Of a stretch of DNA of 64,000 nucleotides, positions 34,880 to 45,388 are shown in pieces (the first letter of the stretch is position 1; each line of letters begins with the position of its first letter). The stretch is from positions 77,496,607 to 77,560,606 of the forward strand of contig CM077005.1 in the NCBI GenBank assembly GCA_039090855.1, read 5' to 3'. The notes under the pieces were generated by a model that was not told the origin of the DNA, did no database searches, and saw only the letters and a program-made list of their open reading frames with translations. Origin of the DNA: Macrothele yani (Eukaryota > Arthropoda > Arachnida > Araneae > Macrothelidae). Position numbers and translations under genes: made by a program.

Positions 34880-37287
34880 TGACTTTCGTACTCTTGGTCA
34901 AAAGAATGTGATAGATTTTGTTGTCTACGATCAGCATTTGAAACACTTAGTTGTTGACACCCAGTGTGATGAGAAGTGCGGATGTTGGTTCTGATCATTA
35001 CTTGGTAGTGTCACGAGTGAAACTTAATGTTGGTTGGAGGAAAAGGAATAGCAAGAGACCCAGGTAAGAAAGAATAAAGGTTGATAGGCTCCTTGAAGAT
35101 CATCAGCGGTATTCTGACTTACTCAGAGAACGACTGAAGGATCTGAAGTCTGGTGAAAGGGATGTAGAAAAGAAGTGGGAATGTTTTAAGAACTGTGTTG
35201 TCACTGCTGCTAAACAGGTCTGTGGCACCACAATAGTGGGTAACAATAGAGGTGATGCTTGGTGGAATAGTGAGATTGAAGAGGCAGTAAAGAGAAAGAA
35301 GGAAGCCTATTTGGGGATGTTGCAAGGTAGAGTCTCTGTGGATGAATATCGCTTTAAGAAGGGTAAAGCTGCTAAGCTGGTTCGCCACACTAAGGCAAAA
35401 GATAGGAAGGAGAAAGTGGAAAGGCATGAACTGGCTTTTTGGAAAGATAGGAAGTCCTTCTGGAAGTACATGAGACTCAGGAAAAATAGCGGAAACAAAG
35501 TTGTAAGTTGTGTGAAGAATGAGATTGAGGAAATGATATGGGAGCCCAATGAGTTAAGTGACAGATGGGGTGAATACTTCTGTGAGTTATTAGATCAGGA
35601 AAGCAAAGATGATTCTGAGACAGACGCAGATGATGTCACAATGAGGGATGAAAGCACAGGAGGGATCTCAAGAAAAGAAGTGTGTAAAGCTCTAAAATCT
35701 CTTCAGAATGGTAAGGCTCCAGGAGTTGATGGCATAACTGCAGAGATGTTGAAATATGGTGGTGACTCTATAATTGACTGGTTAACTAAAATTTGCCAGT
35801 TGTGCTGGGAGTTAGGAATGGTCCCTCGGGATTGGAAGGATGCTATCATTGTTCCCTTGTATAAGGGAAAAGGTGATCAGACTGAATGCAAGAACTATCG
35901 TGGTATTAGCTTACTGAGTGTGCCATGGAAAGTGTTTGGTAAGGTTGTTATTGAAAGAGTACAGGGTCTTACATCATTTAAAGTGTGGGATGTTCAGAGT
36001 GGTTTTATGTCTGGTAAAGGCTGCTGCACTAACCAGATTTTTGCATTACGCACGATGATTGAAAAGTATCTGGCTATTGGGAAGAAAGTTTTTACTGCCT
36101 TCATAGATTTAGAGAAAGCTTATGACCAAGTGAATAGGACACTTTTGTGGAAGGTATTGAATGAATATGCTGTTACTGGGAATCTACTTAATAATGTAAA
36201 AGCCATGTATGCTGGTAGTACAGCTTGTGTACGAGTGAATGGTGTTTTATGAAAATGGTTTTCCATTGGTGCAGGAGTTAGACAAGGTTGTGTAATGTAA
36301 CCATGGCTGTTTAATATATTTATGGATGCATGCATGCGTGATGCCAAAATAGATAATAGTGGTTTATGTCTTGGTGAAATCCGTGTGTGCAGATGGCTGT
36401 ATGCTGATGACACTGTCCTGTTGGCAGAGAGCAAAAGTGAGTTGCAGAGAATGTTGACTCGAATGCACAAAGCTTGCATGAAATTCAAACTGAGTATAAA
36501 TAAGGGAAAACCCAAAGTTATGGTGTTTGAGAGAGGAACGGGTAGCACTGAATGTAATGCAAGTATAAATGGCACTGTGATTGACCAGGTGAGTGAGTTT
36601 GTGTATTTAGGAAGCATGTTTGACAGAGAGAACAAGTTGGATGGTGAAATCAGTAGGCGAGTGAATTCTTCTTTGAAAGTCATAGCTGCTCTGGGAGGTT
36701 TTCACAGGAATGATGGGTTCTCTAGAGAGTCCCGCATGGCTGTGTATGAAACTGTAATTGTTCCTACTCTGATGTATGGCAGTGAAACCTGGGTACTGCA
36801 GAAGAAACATAGGAGTCGTTTGTGCGCTGGAGAAATGCGTTACTTATGTGGGGTTTGTGGCAAGACATGATATGATTGTGTGAGAAATGAAGATGTATTG
36901 CAGTTGTGTGATGTGAAGCAAAATGTTGTTAGCAAGGTGGAGACCAATATGCTTCGGTGGTTTGGCCATGTTGAAAGAATGAGTGATGAAATGCTTACTA
37001 AGAAAATCTTTTCAGCCCAAGTGGCACGAAGGAGAGGCAGAGGAAGGCCAAGGAAGACATGGGTGGATCAGATTCAGGAGTGTCTGCATGAGAAAAAGAT
37101 TATGAGTATGAAGTACAAAAGATCTTGTGTACTGCGTGTAATGGATATTAGTGAAGCACGAATTGTATGTCAAGATCGCAGTAAATGGAGAAGTTTGATA
37201 TGACAACAATAAGTAAAAATATCTGGAAGTTTGTATTTCAGCTTACCTCTGAATCTCAGAGAACAGCTTAGTGATATGTATGTATGT
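34880..37287 (+). mobile_element. LINE-A copy A3, 5'-truncated with complete 3' end
   Basis: Starts within the endonuclease end (VLLVKRM-like CGTACTCTTGGTCAAAAG) and runs through RT and the 3' untranslated segment to (ATGT)n at 37275-37287. It abuts minus-strand copy A4 without spacer. It is the best-preserved LINE-A RT in the window. Confidence 0.87.
35110..37203 (+). pseudogene. LINE-A A3 reverse transcriptase, nearly open
   Basis: A 338-residue frame (35236-36252) has SRKEVCKALKSLQNGKAPGV, MLKYGGDSIIDWLTK, VPLYKGKGDQTECKNYRGIS and motif A TAFIDLEKAYDQVNRTLLWK. A stop at 36250-36252 precedes motif B (GVRQGC, 36270). A stop at 36298 is followed by motif C YADDTVLLAESKSE (36400) and the C-terminal frames to 37203, which end with RWFGHVERMSDEML and RGRGRPRKTWVDQIQ. 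Four to five single lesions only. Confidence 0.85.
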
Positions 37288-38935
37288 AGTATTCACCCCA
37301 TCTTTCACTTAACTCATTGGGATCTTATATCATTTTCCCAACCTTATTTTTCACACAACTTACAACTTTGTTTCCCCTATTTTTCCTGAGTCTCATGTAC
37401 TTCCAGAAAGACTTCCTATCTTTCAAAAAAGCCAATTCATGCCTTTCCACTTTCTCCTTCCTGTCTTTTGCCTTAATCTGGAAAACCAGCTTAGCAGCTT
37501 CACGCTTCTTACAGCAATATTCATCCACAGAAACTCTACCCTGCAACATCCCCAAATAGGCTTCCTTCTTTCTCTTTACTGCCTCTTCAATCTCACTATT
37601 CCACCAAGCATCACCTCTATTGTTACCCACTATTGTGGTGCCACACACCTCTTTAGCAGCAGTGACAACACAGTTCTTAAAACATTCCCACTTCTTTTCT
37701 ACATCCCTCTCACAAGACTTCAGCTCCTTTAGTCGTTTTCTGGGTAAGTCAGAATAACGCTGATGATCTTCAAGGAGCCTTTCAATCTTTATTCTTTCTA
37801 TCCTCGGCCTTTTCCTTTTCCTTCAACCAACATTCAGTTTCACTCGTGGCACTACCAAGTAATGATCAGAACCAACATTTGCACCTCTCATCACACGGGT
37901 GTCAACAATTCAAGTGTTTCAGACACTGATCGTAGACAACAAAATCTATCACAATCTTTTGACCAAGAGTACCATTTTTCCAAGTATATTTGTGGATATA
38001 CTTGTGGTTGAAAAATTTATTAGATACACACAAACCATTCTCAATGCAGAGTTCAATTAATCTTTCACCGTTATCATTCACACAAGGATCATTAAACTTA
38101 CCCAGAACATTGTCAAAAATTACATTCTGCACACCTACTCTAGCATTGAAATCCCCTGCTATTATAACTTTTTCTTTAGCACCAAACTGGCTCAAAACAG
38201 CTTTTAGCTCATTCCCGAAATCTTCCTTCCTATCAGAAGGTTCTGAGTCCCAAGGAGCATACACTACAACAATTACTATTCTCTGAAGTTTAACTTTCAA
38301 ATGAATCCAAAGAATTCTCTCACTTATGCAGCTATAGTGAATCAAGTTGTTATTCATCTTTTCACTTAAAATCACATCTACACCAGCCTGTCCTCTCACA
38401 TTATCCAATACTCAAAACCACACACTAACCATGCCATTCACTTCTTCTATCCCAATTTCCTTCTTTTTGGTTTCACTTACACACAGCACATCCAATCTAT
38501 ACTTATTCATCTCCTCAATCACCTCATTCATCTTGCCATTTATACCTCTAGTATTCCATACACCAATCTTACACTCACTTAGCCAAGATCTCTTTCTCAT
38601 ATGCCGTTTAGAAAGTCCAGGTCGATTCCGTGGTAGACCATCCTTCTCAAGTGCGGTAGGTCCATTATATCCCACACTAGAGTCCGGACATTAATTTCTT
38701 TGTGTCTTGTTAATCAGGTAAGTACATCAGTGTGGGGGATTAGCCTGCAGCTGACGGTTCTAGTTGGTCATTCAACCTAAGGATTCTGGAACAAACCCCA
38801 GTGAGTCGGGGTCTTTTTGCCAATGTCACACAGAACTAGCTGGCACCTCTCCAAGATTCACAGAGGCCCAAGTAGCTGTTGTGTGGGCCATTGTTACCAC
38901 GGAGCGCCCCAAGGAGGCAAACCCATCCCAACTTT
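37288..38935 (-). mobile_element. LINE-A copy A4, 3'-truncated, opposite orientation to A3
   Basis: The minus strand carries the 5' leader (38690-38935), endonuclease and linker, and ends at the WGEY segment of the RT linker directly against A3's tail. Sequence overlaps that of A3 by about 600 bases, so they are two copies, not one folded copy. Confidence 0.85.
37325..38675 (-). pseudogene. LINE-A A4 endonuclease, nearly open
   Basis: LSECKIGVWNTRGINGKMNE (38600) and VSETKKKEIGIEEVNGM; then a 168-residue frame (38408-37902) with GVDVILSEKMNN, VVVYAPWDSEPSDRKEDF, the catalytic AGDFNARVG (38150) and NGLCVSNKFF. The linker frame 37648-37325 (GDAWWNSEIEEAVKRKK) follows. One stop at 38409-38411 and a frameshift near 37900. 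Confidence 0.85.
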
Positions 38936-38989
38936 ATTTAATGACACACACAATTCTTTTTTCCTCCACTCCCTAAAGTGTTCAAGGTA

Positions 38990-40450
38990 AATGGCATCCG
39001 GTGTTGAAAGAATTGTTTAAATCACACATGTAGGAGTAATTGAGATAAACAGATTAAGCATTTGTGCCCCTAGCGTCAAAGTTGGGCATTATTTTGGGAA
39101 GAACATATGCACACAGAGTTTGCATAGTTAGTAGTATCTGACTGAAGAAGAAAATTTTCCAATCATGTTTTAGTCCCTCAGATATTGCTGTAAACGGAAA
39201 CATTAACTTACGCCCTCTGGTGGCAGATTTCTGCATTAAGAAAATTTTTAAACTATATGAGAAACATTTTGCAGCAGAAATGCTCTCCAACAAAATTTTT
39301 TTTTTTAAATCGGACACTTAGAAGTAGAGATATTGACAAAAATAAGATATGCATCTACACCCCCTGGCGAAAAATCCATGATTATTTTGAGAAGAAAGTA
39401 TTCTCAAAAGTTTTTCAATGTGAGAGGTATAGATCCAGAAAAAAATTTTTCAATCGAGTTTTCAGGAGCTCAGATTTTGCTGCAAATACATCAGAAGCAG
39501 ACATAAACAGTTATGCCTCCTAGTGGCCAAACCATTCTTTGCCAAATAATAAAAATTATATGCAAAGCATTTTCCATCAGAAGCTGTATCCGGTGCAGAA
39601 AGAATTTTTCAAATCGGAGTTTTAGAAGCAGAGATATCGGGGGAAACTTATTTTTCATTTATGCCCCCTAGAGGGAAGTCTATGAATTGCTTGAGAATTT
39701 TGAAATTGTATGAAAAACATTTCACAGTGGAAAATATCCAACAAAGAAAGATTTTTTCAAATCGGTCTCTTAGAAGCAGAGATATCAACAAATATAAGAT
39801 ATACGTCTACACGCTCTGGCGGAGAAACCATGTATTATTTTAAGAAGAAAATATTCGAAAAAGGTTTACCGGCATGAGTGGTACCCGTCCACGAACGAAT
39901 TTTTTCAATCAAGATTTTAGAAGCTCGGATTTTGCTGCAAATGCAATAGAAGTAGAAATTAATACTTCCGCACTCTGGTGGCCAAACCATTTTTTACCAA
40001 ATATAAGAAATTATATGCAAAAGATTTCCTATCAAGAGCTGCAACTGCTGGGGAAAGAATTTTTCAAATCGGAGTTTTAGAAGCAGAGATATTGGGGAAA
40101 ACACAGTTTACTTTTACGCCTCCTAGAGGAAAATCTATGCATAACTTGAAAAAGTGGCTATACCTAAAATAGTCTTCGATAACAATGGAATCGAAAGGTA
40201 AAAGAATATTTTCTTCAATTGGACATTTAGAAGCACATATATTGGAATAAAATGCTATTTAATTCGATATCATCTGATTTACGCCCTCTAGCGGCAAAAT
40301 TGTACATTGTGCAAAAAAAAAAAAAAATAAATAAATAAATAAATAAATAAAGGATCATCTCATTCGCACATTTCAAGCTGCCCGATGCAAAAAGAATTTT
40401 TCAAATTGGACTGTTAGTTGCAGAGATATAGTGTCTACAGATGGAAGATA
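38990..40450. repeat. Satellite-like array, ~150-bp monomers in a ~459-bp trimer pattern
   Basis: The phrases TTTTCAAATCGG, TTAGAAGCAGAGATAT and a block of the form GCCCYCTRGYGGC recur at 147-165 base spacing. I count nine instances of the last block: 39064, 39211, 39358, 39514, 39662, 39811, 39969, 40117 and 40282. Every third monomer is most similar (39317/39775, 39464/39925 and 39625/40083 landmarks, 458-461 apart), a higher-order trimer. The last monomer at about 40380-40450 is partial. Short open frames here are not coding. Confidence 0.8.
40313..40351. repeat. A-run and (AAAT)n microsatellite
   Basis: A15 followed by about six AAAT units at the end of a satellite monomer. Confidence 0.9.
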
Positions 40451-40979
40451 ACATAAGCACAATCTTTCAAAGAGTGGAAAAATTAATTTTCCGAATTTTC
40501 AATTAAAAGATCTGAATTTTTCAGAGATGTCATAACTGGATCATATAAGGTTACCCTGCAAATTTCACTACAATCAAATGAAAACTTTTTGAATTTTGCA
40601 TAAAAAAATGTATTGTGACATACTTGCCACTGCCAGCAATTGCAAACGTGATTAAAAATTTTAGTGCCTTTGTTTTCACAAATTTTATCCGATTCACACG
40701 AAATTTGGTGGGTTCGTTTCTTTTTAGCAATTTATTATGTGCATTAAATTTTCAGCTAGTTCTGTCGAAATTCCGCGAAGATAGAAAATCATGTTTTTTA
40801 TCCCAGTAGCATGCAGGAGATGCTTATCAGTCAACGGTTGGCCGTGCTGGCACCGCCTGTGTCGTGGACTGAAGCGGACGTGTCCTGTGCGTGCATTCTG
40901 CATTTTAGCGGGTACTGAGCGGACACTAGGTTTTCCAATAACTTGTCCGCTAAATGCTGGACATAAATGCTAAATGTTT
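40451..40979. other. No gene seen; GC-richer island at 40805-40960
   Basis: 40805-40960 is visibly GC-richer than its surroundings, without a recognisable protein. It may be the remains of another DNA element. Confidence 0.4.
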
Positions 40980-41290
40980 CCCTTCACACTATATACTCAG
41001 ACTTCTGACTGGCTATCTTGCCTTTAAATGAACCGCAAAATAGATGTGTTTAAAAGGTGAATATATTAATTGTTTCAAAAGGGGTTTAGAATGAAATTTT
41101 TATTAATTTTGCTCAGAAATACTATTATTTTTATTATTTTGCTAAAAATACCACCTTCCCTTCACACTTTATTCCCAGACTTAGGACTGGGTATCTTGCG
41201 CTCATGCCTTCAAATAAACCGCAAAATAGGTGTGTTTAAAAGGTGAATTTATTATTTTTTTCAAAAGGGTTTAATTAATTTGTGCCCAAA
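40980..41290. repeat. Tandem duplication, period ~177 bp
   Basis: CCTTCACACT..CAGACTT..GACTGG and ACCGCAAAATAG.TGTGTTTAAAAGG occur at about 40980 and again at about 41157. The second copy ends near 41290. Confidence 0.8.
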
Positions 41291-41391
41291 AATATAACAA
41301 ACAGATACCGCCAAAAATACTACAAATTCATACTGCTGAAAAATGGTACAGATTTCATTCTAAACTGCTACCTTATCGGGAAATGCAGACT

Positions 41392-41760
41392 TCATTGAAG
41401 TTTTTGAATGTATGCTAACGATCGTAAACACTTTCCTATATCTCTGTCTTGTTCAAAATTTTTGCAATTTTTTTCCATTTTCTGGTCTGTTTGGATGTAA
41501 TTCTCTTTTTGTTTGCGAAGAGGTTCGCCTGTTTCCAATCGTTTCAGGACGAGTTCTGTATGCTGTGCGTCTTCCTTTAATATATTTACAAGAACATACA
41601 TATTTGGGGTTTTTATTCCCATTCTGTGATTTAATTTAGAATGCCAACCTTCAGTCAGGTTATTGGTCCTCTGTCTTTGACCATGGACGTTCCAAAGTTG
41701 CACTGGCATTTGGGGGTTGTCTAACCATTGTGCCACAAAATAATTAAATTCTGAAAACTT
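41392..41760 (-). pseudogene. Mutator-like (MULE) transposase fragment
   Basis: A 114-residue minus-strand frame has WNVHGQRQRTNNLTEGWHSK near residues 17-36. N-x-R-TNN-x-x-EGWH is the conserved stretch after the DDE core in MULE-type transposases of animals. The rest (VNILKEDAQHTELVLKRLETG) also fits that C-terminal region. The catalytic core is absent, so it is a truncated piece within the hAT composite. Confidence 0.65.
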
Positions 41761-42129
41761 TTGACATTATAGAGAATTTTCCATAATGTAGAGCCAGCTG
41801 ATATCAATTTCCTTCTCTAGTAAACAAGCAAAAGCATGGTGCACATTTTTATGTGAATTTGAATGCCTTCATTCTCTTTGTACCCTGTTACTAATTCAAG
41901 TTGTTGAACTTTGCACTACAACACTGATTGAAGCTGTTCCCTATTCCTTGTCTGCTCAGTCCACCTGGTCACCTTTGTGTACGCTCAGGATATGTCCGCT
42001 CGCTGCACGGAATCGGCACTGCCTACCCATTTAGGCAAGGAAGTTTCTGCAACCCCCCATTCCCCACCCACACAGTCACTCCAGTTCACAGCTGGAGAAG
42101 AAATGTTTTTGATGCAACACTGGCTGTCC
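41761..42129. other. No gene seen
   Basis: Includes a GC-richer stretch 41930-42110. Nothing recognised. Confidence 0.4.
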
Positions 42130-42480
42130 AATCTTTTAACCAAACTAGTTCAGTATAAAAAAGAAATACAATTCCAGGAGTTTTCCAGAAGTCATGAGTT
42201 GTACGAACCCTTGCTTAAGGATTTTCTGAACTTCAGTGTTATGCATCTTTCGTAGGTCTCTAAGCTTCTCCTTTCTCTTTGAACTCTAAGCTTCTCCTTT
42301 CTCTTGAATCTTTTAACCAATCTAGTTCAGTATAAAAAAGAAATACAATTCCAGGAGTTTTCTAGGAGTCATTAAAAATTGCTTTTTTTCCAGGAGTTGT
42401 ACGAACCCTCGCTTAAGGATTTTCTGAACTTCAGTGTCATGCATCTTTTGTAGGTCTCTAAGCTTCTCCTTTCTCTTTGA
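42130..42480. repeat. Tandem duplication, ~175-bp unit, in the hAT transposase
   Basis: The block from TCTTTTAACCAA to CTAAGCTTCTCCTTTCTCTT occurs at about 42132-42300 and again at about 42307-42480. The second copy has about 24 extra bases after GGAGTCAT. Confidence 0.85.
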
Positions 42481-43326
42481 ACTTTTTTCCAGGTAATAGA
42501 AGATGTTAACAAGTATTTCATCTATTTTGAATGACAAACATGATGAACTTTTTTCAGCCATTAAATTTATCAGATGGCATGAACACCCAATCACAGCAAT
42601 ATTTTCACATTCCTTTCTCAGAAATGTTGCTACCACTGATTTGTGTCCACCAATTACTGGGGCATTATCACAGCACAATCTCTTTTAATTTTGAAATATC
42701 AATGACAAGATTTTCAATATTTTCTCCAGTTGCAGCACCTTCCAACACTGGCACAGCCAAAACACAACTTTCTACTTTTTATGACTTGCTGTTATAGTAA
42801 GTAACAACAATTGGGTACAGCTTTGCACTATTGTCATTACTACCATCTACAGCAATACTGAAAGAACATTGCCTAAGCTCTTTCACTAAGTCTTCACTTT
42901 CAGAAACAGCCATTGTTTTCACAATAGATGTTGCTTTAGTACGAGCACAGTGATAGTTCTTTGCAATATCTGATTTAGGAAACATCTTCCGAAACAATGG
43001 GCCTGCATGATCAGCCTAATGGGCAAGTTGTGCTCGGTCAAAAATGAAACAAACAAACACTCAGCATAAATCATGCCAACATCACTTTTAGGTAGGAAGG
43101 CTTTTCCTATCCTTTGGTTATTTTGCAGAGCAGACTGGCTTGTTTTGTGTTTAGCAGACTTCGCATGCGTCACTATGTCAGTTTTTCCACCATTGGAGAT
43201 GTTTATGTCACTGTTGCAAAAAGTATAAAAGACATAATTGTCGCCCTTGGCTGACTTACAAATGAAGTAAAATATTTTAGCATACTCTTCACGTTACATT
43301 TGATAATATCTCTTTCTCGTAGCCAT
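42400..43326 (-). pseudogene. hAT transposase, N-terminal half
   Basis: Minus strand. ATG at 43324-43326 begins MATRKRDIIKCNVK. After frameshifts comes a BED-like region (TDIVTHAKSAKHKTSQSALQ, 43170-43130), then MFPKSDIAKNYHCARTKATSI (42980), FSIAVDGSNDNSAKLYPIVV (42850, first acidic residue of the hAT catalytic triad), and CSCHLINLMAEKSSSCLSFK (42580) after MCCDNAPVIGGH (second, CDNA). It stops at KILK (about 42420), exactly where the half at 32690-33890 would continue with LSVGRCL. Confidence 0.75.
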
Positions 43327-43977
43327 TACAACTGCACGAAATGTTCTCGATCGCAAAGCGAACCAAGCAACATGTATCAACAATACACAAAAACGCCCCA
43401 TGTGCAATGCTAGCGACACAAAGTTAAACTCTACTTAAGCATGCAAACAACTACACTATGTAAGCAGTGTTCCCAAATCCTGATAGACAAGTCTCCAAAT
43501 TTAACCAGAAAAACGTACGCAGTGGTTGGAATCCTCCCACGTGATGGATTACATAAAATCGTATGTGGTCCCTGCACCTTCCACTCCCCGATAAAGTCAC
43601 CGGCTTATAGTCCCCCCCCCCCCTCACACACACTTTTGGAACAAATTCCTCTTTTGTGTGATCAGGTCACGCAGGCGAGAAGTTTTCCAAACTTCGCCTC
43701 CTTCCTCCCCCTCCCCCAGCTCAGGACTTTGCTTTGTTTATTTCTTTGCCATTGCTTCCCTCCACCAGACTTGCACGAGTTTCTCTCCTTTACCATAAAA
43801 GATAACTTACCATAATTTTTGAGCTAAGAGCGGCTCTTACGTTACTAAAAGTGAAACTTTTCGGGTGTGCGGCCCTTATGCCAAAGCGTCTGTTATGCCC
43901 AATTTGTTTTTTTATAAGACTTTGTTTCTTTTTTTTATTTTCAAGCAGATGCTTAGTAAATTTTTTCAAAGAATATA
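43327..43977. other. Left-over hAT subterminal sequence; no gene seen
   Basis: Between the transposase start and the Tc1 insertion. The phrase GTGCGGCCCTTA occurs here (43868) and again beyond Tc1 at 46263. Otherwise nothing. Confidence 0.45.
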
Positions 43978-45386
43978 CACTGCTGGCCACTCAAAATGCA
44001 ACACCAAGAAGGAAGCATCCGATTGGCCTGAAATTCGCAGCATGCGTCGCCCGTGAGAGGACATGCAAACGATTAGCATTGTAGGGCACATGCAAATCAT
44101 GTGCGCCCAGCACGCCATCAAGAAGCACTATAAGAAAGGTGCACAGAAGGCGGGGTGTAAGTAGTGGAAGTCTGTTGTGCTGCCGGACCTGTGTGTGGGA
44201 AGCTTCCTGATGCCTCGTCGGAGAATACGGCAGTCGTTCCAGCACGTTTTGGAGTTCGACAGAGGACGAATAGTGACTTATCGTGACAGTGGTTTATCGT
44301 ACCGAGACATCGCCTCCCGTGTGGGACAACATCCAGCCACAGTGAGGCAAGCATGGATTCGGTGGGTGCAGGAGGGACGGACCGACCGACGTGAGCGATT
44401 GCCGTGGCCGCGGCACACCACTGAACGAGAGGACCGGCATGTTGTGCGGCGGGTATTGACGGCTCGCATTGCCACATCACGAATGTTAGCGCAGGAATTC
44501 GAGTGAGTTGCGCAACAACCTGTGTCAGCACGTACCGTTCAACGTCATCTGCAGGAGCAGGGACTTGTCGCACGGCGCCCGTTGCTTCTATTACCATTGA
44601 TGTTACACCACTGGTGAGTGCGGCGGCAGTGGGCCGTTGAACGCCGCACCTGGACTGCGGAATGGCACGACATTGTCTTCTCCGACGAATCCTGCTTCTG
44701 CATGCAACACCATGATGGTCTGATCCGCGTGTGGCGGCACTGCGGCGAGAGACTGTGTGATGCCTGCATTATGCATTGCCATACCGGTCCGTCGCCTGGC
44801 GTTATGGTTTGGGGCGCAATTCGATATGACACCCGCACCCCTCTGGTATGCATAGCCGGTACACTCAACAGCCACCGCTACATCTCCGACGTTTTGGAGC
44901 CTGTAGTCCTCCCTTACCTGCAGGACCTGCCAGCAGCCACGTTTCAACAGGACAATGCGCGCCCTCACGTGGCACGCATCGTGCAACAATTCTTCACAGC
45001 CCACCAGGTGTCACTGCTGCCGTGGCCCGCCTGTTCTCCCGATATGTCGCTCATCGAACACGTCTGGTTGCTGATCGGCGACCGAGTGGCCCGGCAAGCA
45101 CCACCTGCAGCTACGCCTGATGAACTGTGGCAACGTGTGGAAGCAGCCTGGACAGACATACCCCAAGCCCACATCCAAAGCCTCTTTCATTCGATGCTGC
45201 GGCGTGTAGCGACCGTTATTGCCAGCCATGGGGGTCACATGAACTATTGGTGCCTGCATGTTCCGCAAGTCGCACGGGCCTGTAAGCTCAATCGTTTCTT
45301 CTTTGTATCTGTTGTTATGTGTCCAGTAAACCTGGCTTTGCTATCTCGTGTCCTTCTTGGTGTTGCATTTTGGGTGGCCAGCAGTG
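43978..45386 (+). mobile_element. Tc1-like DNA transposon with TA target duplication
   Basis: Terminal inverted repeats begin CACTGCTGGCCACTCAAAAT (43978) and, reverse-complemented from 45386, CACTGCTGGCCACCCAAAAT. They match over about 36 bases with two or three differences. TA flanks both ends (43976-43977 and 45387-45388). The size of 1409 bp fits Tc1. It lies inside the hAT composite and is GC-richer than its surroundings, a sign of recent arrival. Confidence 0.9.
44210..45256 (+). pseudogene. Tc1-family transposase, two in-frame stops
   Basis: I start at ATG 44210 (MPRRRIRQSFQHVLEFDRGR); the upstream frame lacks ATG. N-terminal paired-type helix-turn-helix: DSGLSYRDIASRVGQHPATV near residues 25-45 and a second at TARIATSRMLAQEFE. 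The catalytic D34D/E signature is complete: FSDES (44680), FQQDNARPH (44950) and SPDMSLIEHVW (45035), with 34 residues between the second D and E. TGA at 44504-44506 and TGA at 44615-44617 interrupt an otherwise open frame of about 347 codons. The frame then runs on through the right terminal repeat to 45448, so its own stop seems lost. Cut-and-paste transposition is the family role; this copy is inactive as it stands. Confidence 0.88.
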
Positions 45387-45388
45387 TA

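Noticed and set aside
36120..36683. 187-residue minus-strand frame
   Set aside because: Antisense shadow of LINE-A A3 RT, homologous to the shadow at 2190-2753.
34880..38935. A3/A4 as one LINE copy inverted by twin priming
   Set aside because: Twin priming puts the inverted 5' part upstream of the 3' part; here it lies beyond the 3' tail, and the two copies overlap by about 600 bases.
44118..45004. Minus-strand frames of 107-159 residues
   Set aside because: Shadows of the Tc1 transposase, long because this element is GC-rich.
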